Shown: one piece after another, positions 38,050-49,900 of the stretch
How positions within the stretch are numbered: position 1 is the stretch's first letter
Layout: the number at the start of each line of letters is the position of its first letter
Source of the DNA: Congeria kusceri
Lineage: Eukaryota > Mollusca > Bivalvia > Myida > Dreissenidae
DNA: 64,000 nt
Assembly: GCA_027627225.1 (NCBI GenBank)
Contig: CM051029.1
Coordinates: 11,083,715-11,147,714 of the forward strand
Direction of reading: 5' to 3'
Position numbers and translations under genes: made by a program
The notes under the pieces: generated by a model
Database searches by the model: none
The model's input: the letters and a program-made list of their open reading frames with translations, nothing else
Told to the model about the DNA's origin: nothing

Positions 38050-40440
38050 TATTGACTATTGCTCTGAAAAACTATCCCCCACGTGTGATGTCAAAGTAGG
38101 TAGGGAACGCGACTGCAGCATTCAGAGATGCAGCCTGTTGTGATGGTAATGTGGGCTCGCATGGTGTATTTTGTGCTGCAAATATTGTGCTGTACAATAA
38201 AGCGTCTGTATCATGTGCTTCCTGGTAGTCAGCAGTTGGTGAGTGTCCTGGTAATACCAGCTTGATATTTAAGTGCACATTATCCTTGGACTTGGCCTTT
38301 CTTAGTTAATCAACATTTAAGAGCAAAATATGTTAATATTTATATAATCAATTAAATCATTTATGCACATATGTTGCTTTGTTCATGTTATTGTAAGCTA
38401 ATTTAAATAGGTGACTGAATTTCTTTAATATTTTCAGGTTTACAGCAAGTGAAAGCAACGAATTGACATGTCAAAGTTGTTGCAACAGTACAATTAGTGT
38501 TGTGAAATTTTAGATACTTTCTAGTGGACATGTCTTACTGGATCAATGAACAGATTATCTTTTTATGAGTTCCAAATTGCATTTAACTATAAATGTTATT
38601 TTAATTGAATAATTTCTTGCTGACCATCATATATATTTTATTTCAATTCCATATTCTCATATTTGTTGTGCATACTTTCCCTTATTTTCTTTTACTAATT
38701 CAGTTTTAACTGAAACATATTGTTTTTAATTGTTAAAGCCATTTCTTAAACCATATTTTTTTACTTTTACCTTTCATTTCAAATAACGTGATTGTTTAAA
38801 TGTTACCTGGCCATATTGTTTGATTTCATATGATTACTGTATTTAAATTTAAGTGTATATATATACAAATACTACTCGTAATAGCAATTTCCTAAAACAT
38901 TGCATTTGTATTGAAGTGACACATAAACATGATTTTAGTAGTTATTTTTGTAAGACTTACACTTACAATGTACTGTATCAACAAAAATGTTTACCCTGAA
39001 CTTATGTGATTGTGTATAGGTATTGACTTATAATTAGCTACTTTGCAGTTCTTTTTAATTGTTAATATAATTTATGGTATGAGTGAATTAGTTTCATATT
39101 ATTCGCCATATGTTATGTTTAGATAAAATAAACAGGCACAAAATGAAACCAAATTCTTTCATGAATTTCAATGTTTGTGATATCTGATTGAACATGTTTC
39201 AGCTTTCAAAAATATCAGCTTTTTGAGGTTTTATTGGCTGTTGTTCTGTGCTTTAGATGCATGTTTTTGCATAATGCTTATTTGTTGTAATCACTTATTT
39301 CTTGATAATGTTATCATTGTACAGATCTATTCGTTGTTTATATTTTAACCACGCAAGCGACATTCCTTGCCTACACAAAGTAGTTCCGAGAAGTGTCCTA
39401 ATTTCCCAAAAAAGGAATTGTTTTCATATGCATAATTTTTGCACGGAGAAATCCTGTCATTGTGGTCAGTAAGTTATTTCAATGTCATGGGTCGTCTAAT
39501 AAACCTATGCTAGTGTGGTATCAAGATTGAGTTAAGACATTGAGAACACATAGGCAATTATAAATAAAGTAATACGGTTTAACTGTGCACATTTATTTTT
39601 CAAGTATTTAGAAACAAAACAAGTGATTTTGATTGTTTAAATTGTTGAGTGTATTATATATTTCAAACTTCAAATAATGTACAACATGTTTCATAGACGG
39701 TCTTCAAACTGACTTGTCCCGTTTATGACAATTTATTTTACTGTTCAAAGTACAAATCTTATAAAAAAAGCATGGGACTTGTGAAAATTGTCATTTGTAC
39801 ATGAACTTCATTTGGAAATAGCATATGTTTAAAGTAAAGCCACTGAAAAACTGCGCATGCGCCACTCGCGCGTAGGATAATCACGAGATTATAGTGACAA
39901 ATATATACACTTTACATATAGTTTTACACTGTAAACATACCCAGGTAAAATTTTAATGGAAAATTTTGAAAATATGACAATATGCCATCAGTGTTCATAT
40001 GATGTAATGTATCATAAATACTGTTTTAATCAATATAATGCACCAATGTTGATATTTTACAATTTTTTGAAAGTTTTATTTTTTTTTCTGGTTGACAATT
40101 TTGTTAAGGCTTTTACCACAAAAGCACACATTTTTGTTCAGAACATTTTATAAAATCTACACTAAATCTAGAACTAGCAGGGCTTTGCTATTCGATATAG
40201 TTTATAGAACAGCTGAAGCTTCTTCTATACTTATATAACCTTCAATTGATTTTGACTCATTCTGGTTTAATTTTGGACGATTTATTTCATTAACAAATGT
40301 GTTAAAATCTTCAACACTACATTCAACACTACATTCATTGTCTGATTATGAAGTGACTGATACTATGTAGCTATTGTGTTATAAGTATGTTTTTTGTCAG
40401 TTATTTCATTACATTCTTCATTTTTTAATTTAGGTAAATG
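38050..40440. other. AT-rich non-coding DNA
   Basis: A 68-codon minus-strand frame at 38,072-38,278 is GC-richer than its surroundings and could be a fragment of an exon or element, but it matches nothing I know. The rest holds no feature I can support. Confidence 0.35.
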
Positions 40441-40545
40441 TTAGGCAAGGTAAATGTTGTCGACATACGAAGCAGAACAAACGACGGACAAAAGGCGATC
40501 ACAAAAGCTCACCATGAGCACGTTGTGCTTGGGTGAGCTAAAACA
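40440..40545 (+). repeat. Hairpin-bearing dispersed repeat end
   Basis: The segment acgacggacaaaaggcgatc, then agctcacc, atgagcac, gtt, gtgctt and gggtgagct forms a hairpin at 40,506-40,539. I recognise this as the end of a very common bivalve dispersed repeat. A related GC-rich tail, ctgacgacggtcgacggat, occurs near 11,650. Confidence 0.5.
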
Positions 40546-41060
40546 ACTAAGCGAACACTAGTTACATGACAAAAATATACACGCATGGTTATATGCATGT
40601 GTAATGGCGCACATTATTATAAGATTCCTTCCATGTGACATTTTTTGTCAAAAACAGAGAGGCTGACAAAACAATAATTTCACTACACATCTCGACATGT
40701 ACTTCAATTGAAAGCACACTTAATACAAAAAAGCAGCACAACATCTAAAACAAATTATGACACAATAATGTGTAATGGAAGATATCAAAGTATCTAAAAT
40801 ACCATGTGATACTACGTAATTTAAATTCATTGTGTTAAAGGCCTTGTTAAAGGAATGACTGGCCACTCCGTGGGGTTCTCCGTTATGTGTATTGGTCCAC
40901 CATAAATTGTCTTATCATAATCTGCAATCGTTTATCTCAGCTGACCGAGCAATGGCTTGGTGCAATGTTTCAACATATATCTACCTCCACAGAAGTGTAT
41001 TATCTCAGCTGATAATGGTCACCACACTGTGACCACAGTAGGGTGCCAATACACAGGGCA

Positions 41061-41119
41061 TTTGCCCCCCCCCTCAAACATCATAATAATACCCCAAATG
41101 TTGTGGGGGGGGGAGGTCA
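41061..41119. repeat. C9/G9 hairpin
   Basis: A run of nine C (41,065-41,073) and a run of nine G (41,105-41,113) are flanked by complementary bases (atttg, tcaaacat / atgttgt, caaat), forming a hairpin with a loop of about 30 bp. Confidence 0.7.
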
Positions 41120-43700
41120 AATAAAGAAGGATTAAACTGGGCCTTTAACCAGAAAACATGATATTGTTGTTTTCATGTTTTATTTTTTATTAACTGTTTC
41201 TATAGAAAAGGGAACAAAACACAATCTTAATACTTGTGTGTTGGTCTACCTGCTCGGTACTCACAAAACAATAATCATGGCACAATGCAGTTTACTAATA
41301 TCCGTGAACAAAGCTGCACTCATTCTGATTAATATAATTATTTAAAGTTTTTGCTTAAAGTAACAAACATTTTAAGTGCATTGTGTTTTTGTTCATACAT
41401 TTACTGGCAAGACAGACATTCGTACAATCATTCGTTAATTGTAAATGAATCAGCATACTAAGATAAAAAAAATACACTAAGAGAATATAATGTTAAAGCA
41501 ATCAATGCTTAAACGTGCAACACTATTTTTATTGGTTGTACAAAAGATACCAGAGCTGAATGGACGCTACTCTACCAGGTCAGCACTGAATTAGACATTG
41601 ACACTTTCAGACATCCCGCTTACTCTCCCCGCCTACTCTCCTCGCTTTCTCTCCAGACCTGGCGCCATGTAAATTTTGTTTAATAAGGTGAGATTTGAGA
41701 GGTCGCGTTTAGATCATTTATGATATGCATGTCGTTGATCGGGAAAGAATCAGAGCAATATCTCCAGAAAGTGTTAAATACTGTTTTGAAACTTGGATCC
41801 ATATATACCAGAAGTATGTTCAGTATTAAAAAGTTGACTGTTTTACCGTTATGTGCAACAACTACGTGTTTTCTGCACTCAATTTTACCCCGCTCACGTC
41901 TAAATGACTTTTCTGTGGCATTAAGAATTAGCGGGCTATTGGAACCATTAACAAATTAAATGGCAATTAATTAAAAGAACATATATGTAGCTATGTTACT
42001 GGACAATGTCATCGAACAAATCAAAACATGAAAAATGTTATGGCACTTGTCCCAAAACTTTCCGAACAGCCATCGGATTTAAGTGTATTGAATATTTGAA
42101 TAATAAAGTGGAAGTTTCGGGTTTAAATATGCATAACTATTATTGTTATATTTTTTTAATTACGGGTTGTAATTGTTAATTAATTATTATTATTAAATAA
42201 TATTAATATCAACATAGACTTCTGTGGGAATTTTGATGGTTGAAATATAAGTATAACGAATCGCTCCATGTAAGGACGAAAATCAAATATTTGATCTATT
42301 CTGTTTTCAATAAAATAGTTTCTTGTCCATAATATGCTGTGTTATCTGAGAAAGTGAAAAGTTCGCTTAAAGTCTATACGTCTCAGTGAAAGGTTGCATT
42401 TTGTACCCGAGTCACAATCTAAGAGCACACATCTAATGCCCTGCACAATAATAGAATGAGGCTCTGCAAATATGCTATAAAATGAGAGTTATTGTGAAAC
42501 ACATATAACTGCTGGTGGACCAAGCAGTCCTTAGAAGCTTTCACCTTATATTTAAATAGGAGTAAAATACTGTATATTACTGTATGTTTCGTCCGAGCTG
42601 TTTGATTCCCAGTAAAATATTTGGTTCAAAATACGTGTAATTCTGGAATATTTTACACTGCCCTGAACGTTCCTATCCTTTTCTAAATTTATGTGTAGAC
42701 AGTAAAACTTGGCTGGTTCTAAATTTAAAGCAACCGATTTGAACCATGTTTTAAAAAAAAACTATCTGAAGTATGATAAGCTTATTTTCTTATATAGGTC
42801 ATATTGTTTCAAAAGTTATATGTTGTATATAATTATGTACGAGTAATAACAGGTTGCCACCGCAAACTTTAACCAGATACTGTCATAATTGCAGAATATG
42901 TTACATTATGTTATGATTAATATGCAGTTAGTACATATATTATCGAATTAGTAGAAATTGGTGGGAACTGGTATTAAATTGTTATTTGCACGTTTGCGTG
43001 GATTCTTGTTATACATGAAAGTCTTATCATATAAAAATACCTGTATATATTTCAATATTTTGTTTTCTGGATGTTTCTATGTGATTTATTTGATACTAAA
43101 TGGGCCTATTCATAACAATATAAAATAAAATAAAAATTGTTTAATTTATGTTCATTATAACTATAAAAACATCCATGCATGCAAATGAAATAACTGATTA
43201 TGAATGTAAACTATAGTGTTTGTTATATTGGCATGTAATATGAATGTACAATAAAACTTATTTTTGTACATAAGTATATACATGATGATTGGAAAATATC
43301 ATTTGTTTTCAAAGCGAAATCGGCAGATTCATCAACTTAATGTTCATTTTGCAAAAAAATAATGAGAACATTATCGAACGCATTTACTGAAAAGGTATCA
43401 TTTTAAAACCTTATCATTGAACTTAGTTTCTTTTCCGCAAGTTGTTGCTTCTATGTAGTAGCATCAACAACTCTATACCGAAGAGTGATGATGTGTATAA
43501 AGTTAATCACATTCACATATGTATTAATGCAAAAACGATTCGTTAAGTCACATATTGAACACGGAAAATCTTTTCGAAAAACTAAATAAAATATCAAGAG
43601 TAAGCAAGCTCAAGATATGTTATCAAAACTATGCTAACATACCAATATGTTAAATATATATTATTTTGTTTATTGTTCACACATCAACACTCATAAGCTA
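41120..43700. other. AT-rich intergenic DNA downstream of the Ig receptor gene
   Basis: No open frame with a recognisable product. The segment at 41,610-41,665 is pyrimidine-rich. No polyadenylation site for the neighbouring gene could be chosen among many AT-rich candidates. Confidence 0.4.
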
Positions 43701-43710
43701 ACCAAACCAT

Positions 43711-43904
43711 TTAAACTGCAGAAATATTCATATTAACGTATTCGCAATCACGTGTTGATACACTTTCTCCAAAAGAGGACATATGTCTGATCTCTTGACC
43801 TGACTGTCGACTGTCTTCAGTAGATACACGTAGCCTCGAATATTCACGGATATCTATATCGGCAAATGTTTCATATTTATTTTCTGGGTAAGGATTTGAA
43901 GAAT
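43711..43904 (-). CDS. Terminal cytoplasmic exon of Ig receptor, tyrosine-rich
   Basis: Acceptor ttttgttcctcag; entered in phase 1; 63 codons and a TAA at 43,711-43,713. The sequence is hydrophilic and has tyrosines in PYPENKYETF, IREYSRL and CEYVNM. YVNM fits both the YxxM (PI3-kinase SH2) and YxN (GRB2 SH2) patterns; YSRL fits the loose YxxL pattern, though without the hydrophobic residue two positions before Tyr that a strict inhibitory motif needs. Serine- and arginine-rich stretches lie between. The open frame and the phase fit make it a credible end of the gene, about 2.2 kb from the preceding tail exon. Confidence 0.6.
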
Positions 43905-46900
43905 CTGAGGAACAAAAATAAAGTAAAAATCAAATTGCGTATTGCAAAATATTAACATTGCATAGGCATTTTAATAGAGAAGGGCTATGCATTCATAATT
44001 GTATAAACGCAATGCCTCATCACCGACGTAGTAATATATGTATGTTGTATGTAAATTATATTTTGACATGTTATTCTTATTTATATGTTTTATAATTTTC
44101 AATGTTAACCTTTTTTGGCGTTTATAGCTAACGTTCGATTCAATGTTTTTATACTCAATATTAATACCTTAACATTTCTTTCAAGTTTTACTTCTACAAC
44201 AATACATTTTACTTTTTTTCAATTTTACTGGATATATTTCTGTCATTCAAGGTCTACAAGTGTTATTAGAAAATAACATTTCGCTACCGTCTAATATGTA
44301 CAGGTTATGGTATTTAAAGTAAACATTAATTTTCTTAGATGCGACCACATAAAATCCACATGACGTAACATCGGTTCACGAACGTTACTTTAAAATGGAT
44401 TTGATTTCACATTGATGTATCTAATTTCTCTGCATGTAGATCGTTGTCTAGTTTATTTTGCATTATATCAAAGATTATAATGCTGATTTGTTTAAGATGT
44501 ACACTAAGAAAAAAAGAGATTTATATTAAAATGTTATCCTTTCTAAGACAAATTATGCCCATGCAAAGCAAAAGTGCTTAGATACACCCGTGTGGAAAAG
44601 TGCTTAGATACACCCGTGTGGATGCCATCAATTACATAGCTTACTCGTCATCACTTGTTTAGTTATGTCATTTGTGTTCTTGTTGTGTTTGTTCTTGCAT
44701 TTTCGCGACGAGTTGAAATTTCGATACAATGCTACTATATGGTGTGTATTTTATTTTACGATTGTATATGGAAAGAATATTGTGTGAAATTTTAAGAGGA
44801 GGATTAAAAGCGTTCATCTATTGTGTTAGTAATTAAACAGGATTGTCCAGAATCTGCTAAATAGCATAGGACTTGTGACATTTTGAAGTGGCAAAACAAT
44901 TGTGGTCTAAATCTAGGAGTATTAATGATGTGGATTTACTGTAGGCTTACTAGCAAAGCACATCTTATGTGATACTAAAATTTACTGATGTTTGCTGTTG
45001 GCTACATCGATCGAAATAAGAGCTATACTTGATGTCACAGGTATTTTTGCATATGTTAGTTACATTTTTAGTTTTGTGTCGATATGATTTATTCAGTACA
45101 CATCAGTGTCCTCCATTTTAAGTTTCATATAGATGTACCGTAGGTGTTTGAGACTGCTAAAAAGCTGTCTTACATTTTTTAGTCGCAAACTTAAGATTGA
45201 AATTGAAATATCAATAAAAATGGTATGTTCACATTAAATTTCATTTGTCGCAGCAAATCGAAGGTACAATGAGGAAATAAAGTGATTTTGTGTAGGGAAC
45301 TATTTTGCTAATCTCATTTTGCATTCTGTTTTGTGTAATTCGGTTACAAAGTGCGGTACTTAGCGTTAGCAATACATAAAATGCTGTGCGTGTTTTTTCT
45401 CTTAGACTGCCAATGACATATATAATCAACAAAAACAATATAAAGGAAGACTATGAAATAATACCAATATAATGTAAATATAAGGATTAACATTAATTTT
45501 GTTTGCGTTCATGCGATTATGAAAACAACGGTAAAACTGGCAAATTATGTACGATGCGCTAGCGCACATCATGAAATTAACAGTTTGACAATTACATTCG
45601 TAATCCCATGAACACAACCAAAATTAAATGCATTACTAATATAAACGCGACGAACTAGATTGCACCAACGTCGTACATGGAATGATGATACGCGTAAATG
45701 TTTATCATTTGCTCGATGGATTCAGCGTTTGCTTCAAATAATACATTGGTGATACTTATTCTATGTCAGAGGTCCTATACACTGTTGTTGTTATTATGAT
45801 GTTACAGAGCATATACATTATTTCCTGCTGATAGTTGATGCATTACCAAATCTGCAGGTGGCCTAACTTCCCTCTGGGTCTGATGCTATGTCGTTGCGCC
45901 TGAATACAAGCACAAACTAATTTACTTTTTAATCTTCTTAGGACTTTCATACAGGCTTTAAGGAAGCAAATGTCAGTAATCATATAAGACATTGTTTCTG
46001 TATGTAAACAACTCTGTTCAAAATAACAAAACTAGACGACTGAATAGAAACATATTTAGTGTTTAAGTGTTAATTTTCAGAATGCAATTATCTCACTTAC
46101 GGCTCTCTTACGAGGTCTTCATACTGTCCTGCTGAGTTAGCATGTGTTTGATATGTTTTGGAAGGCTCTTGGCCTGTAATAGTTGAAAGATTGTTTGCAT
46201 TGTAGTCTGTATGAATAATGCACGAGATTATCATGTGCTATCTCCAGAAACAAACATACAATATATTCATTAATACTGAAATGACAAATATATAATATCC
46301 ACGTATGTTTCATGATATATTTTAACACATTTATTAAAAAATTTCGGTCGATAAATAAAATAACAGATACTTGAAAACAGTTGAATACTGCTCTTGTGAA
46401 ACTGTATATATACACAAACAACGAGCACAAACAAACTACAAAGTGTTCTCCTGTTGTACATTCGTTACCTGCTGAACGTGATCTTTAATCGGTACAGACA
46501 AAATATATTGCTGAGTTACATACGGGCACAATAATATTGTTTTTGGAATATTTTCAAAGTGCTTTGTATTATATACATGCCAGGTAATAACTGACATTTA
46601 AGCTTTCATTTCTTAATTATAATTATGTATGTGTTACCAACTATTAGCCGCATTTATAAATCATAGCTTACCATTGCGTCATAATTTGCACCAACGCAAA
46701 ACGTTTCAATCCTAAAGCAGAAGTAGTGTAATGAAGAAACAACAACACATGCAATACATATGTATGTAAGATTTAATCTCATCTTCTGAAAACGAACAGT
46801 CATGTGACAATTAAGTCCGACAGTACTCTATACTAGATGGATCATTATTATAAAATTGGGTTTACCCAATACTCTGTATCTCCATATCACAACTATAACA

Positions 46901-49900
46901 GCGATAACTATGTCAACTCCTGCAGCCGCACTTATTGTACCAACAATAGCAGGTGCAGCCGAGGTCTTGTCAACTGTAATATAACAAACAGAACAATAAA
47001 AAGAACAATAAAATACAAACATCATAGACTTTTCCTTTTCCGGTCTACAGTTGCCAGTTTAAGTACGTGTCTTCAGCATTTGAAAGTACCTGCATCCACA
47101 AGCGTAGTTTCTGTTATTTCTTCCGTCCAATCTGATTTGCCAATTTTGTTTTGCGCCAGCATTTTTAGTTGGTAAGCCGTATTAGGTTTTAACCCTTCAA
47201 TTGTCCAGTTATAGCCTTTAGAACTTGCTATGTCGATATCCATCCAGTTTTCAAAATCGACTTCTTTGTACCGAACAGTAAAATTCTGTTCATCTCCACC
47301 ATTAAAACCAGGAACCCATTCAACAACTAGTTCCGTGTTTCCTACTTGGCCTACATGCAATTCTTTTGGGACTTGCGGTCTGGCTATAACAGTATATACA
47401 AGCAATGAAATACAGGTATTTATATTACAGTATCGACGTCAATAATACTTCAGTATATTGCCTTCAATTGTGTTTCAAATACAATGCAACCAAATGCATG
47501 CATTCATTGTGTTAAACATTAATATATTAAATACCTTCAACGTGCATGTAAAGTAAAGGATTCCGATATTGAACCCACTGTATTGGAAACGTTCACCATA
47601 TATTCTGCATAATCGTCAACGTGCACACGTATTATCGTCAGCTGCGTCTGCATTTTGCTATCAGAGATATTTATTAGGATATTTCTTTCATCGGATAAAA
47701 CCTTCCATTCACCATCTTCATGCTTGTACCAAGTAAAGTCCGAAGTCTTGGTGGCAGGAAAGGCCTTTATTGTGAATGTGAACACAACCGAGTCGTTAGG
47801 AGAACTGTATTGTTGTTTTATAGGAGGTGAAAAGGGCGACGCTCTTGGTGAATCTTTTTCATGAAAAAAACATTTAAATACAAATTCAGTTCCTTGATTA
47901 TGAATATATTCATGTCTTACTCCGCACGATATAATAAAAATAGTACTTACAGTTAACGGACACAGCAAGTATCTGCTCATGTGGTTGTTTGTTAAGACTA
48001 TTGTTTGCAAGGCATTTATAGTTGCCGGCATCATATTCACATCTTGCTCGATGAATGTAAGATGTGGCTGTCTGCGCTTCTTTCTCTATTAAAAGTGTTT
48101 CACTGCTCATTGTTGCATTAACGATACGAACAACAGGTACCGGGTCACCGTCTGTATCACACACAATTGCTATGGGTTCACCTTGCTCAACAGTGATGGT
48201 GCTTTGATAGCAGTTTCCTTTAAATCGTCCTATGCTTGCGCCGTCTGAATTTTTTTTATTTATTTTAGCGGATGTAAAAATACGTATTACATACGTCTTG
48301 ATAATCATATACAACGACATTGAGTGAACGCATGTTTATTAGGCCATACGCAAGCAATATATCGCATGTAATTATTATGTTACCATCCTACTGCACAATG
48401 TTGTCATTTGTAAGCAATACAAACAGTAAGAAATTCATCGATAATCAAATTAAACCTTTCACACAATCATCCATTGTGCGGACATATTTTTCTTGTTAAT
48501 AGTACGTCTACCCATTGCGAGACTGTTAACAATGTGAACAAAGTCGTGATTTTAAATAAGTGAACTAACCTTATTCGTTATAACTCATAAATTTCAGAAA
48601 TCATGTAAAACATTAATAAATAAACTGACACTGAACATCCAAGAAAAACTGCGATTGGCTGGTACCATATTCTGCTTTTCTTCCGATAGGCTGCATTATA
48701 TTTGTTGAGTAGCACCTGTATTCGCCTTCATTCGTTAAGCTAACGTTTTCGAAAACTAGTGATTGCTCTGCACTGATACTAGCGTTTATGCCAACTTTCA
48801 TCTAGTTAAAGTCTGTGGCTGGAGGGTTACCGTCACGGGACAAGTTGCACAGCACAGTTAGAGTTGTGTCAATGAGCACCTGTAGCTTTTCTGTAAGCTG
48901 AACTACTGGGGTATCTGAAACAGTTAAGCACTTGAACAGTTCTCCTTCATTGAAAGCAACATAATAATTCACAAATGTGATCCTTTTATTTCACATTTAT
49001 AATAATTCAAGCAGAACCCTGTCTACTGTTAAAAATATGTACATGTATGTAATATTGACCTAATATTGTCACTCAGGGATATTATAATTATATCAACATA
49101 ATATTTAATGAATGAACGAATTAAGTGTATTTTCATACTGCAAACTTACAGAGCACCTAAATATTAATCGTGAGGGTTGCTGATCTAGTTTTCTGTTCTC
49201 CGAGATCTGTCATATAGTTTTTTGCAGTACAATTGAGAACCTTGCTTATAGATATTGGCACATCATTAATGAACAGAACATAATCCTGATGTGTTCCAGG
49301 CCCATTGCCAAAAAATGACAGCAGCTGGCACACTGCTGGAGAAGCATGCACTATTAAATGACCAGCCTTCCATAACCCTAAGATCACGGTATCGTTGTGG
49401 TTGTGTTGTAGATCGCCGTCAGGTTATGTGGGCCATTTACAAAAAGAAAACCATTTAAAGAAAACCAATTCAGCATTAACTTATTGTGATACTCATTGAA
49501 AGGACTTGAATGTTGTGCTATAATGAATAGTTTCTTACATAATACTCGTAGATAAATTGATGAATAGTTCATTCCAGGAATGAGTTTCTTCAAAGTAATG
49601 TCCATTGTATTATGCGCTATGCACGTATAGTTTCTGTATGTCATTTTTGTTATATTGAATATGCTGAGAATATTTCCTTTGTGTCCAGAACCCCAGGAAA
49701 ATATGGACGCTGTTAGCAGAGCACACCAGCTGAAAAGAGCTGCCTTCTATCACGGTTATAATGTCGCCGGTCGTTGCATTCTCGATGCTTGGTTAGTCAG
49801 GTATGCCAAACGGGACGACAGGAGCATCTGTAGATGTTAATATTACAGTATAATTATGTTCATAATTCACTAAATCAAGTTTGTCGTGCGTTATTGCATT

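Noticed and set aside
43711..43904. Strict ITIM or ITAM call for the receptor tail
   Set aside because: YSRL and YEDL lack the hydrophobic or serine residue two positions before Tyr, and no YxxL pair has ITAM spacing. Only the looser YxxL, YxxM and YxN patterns are supported.
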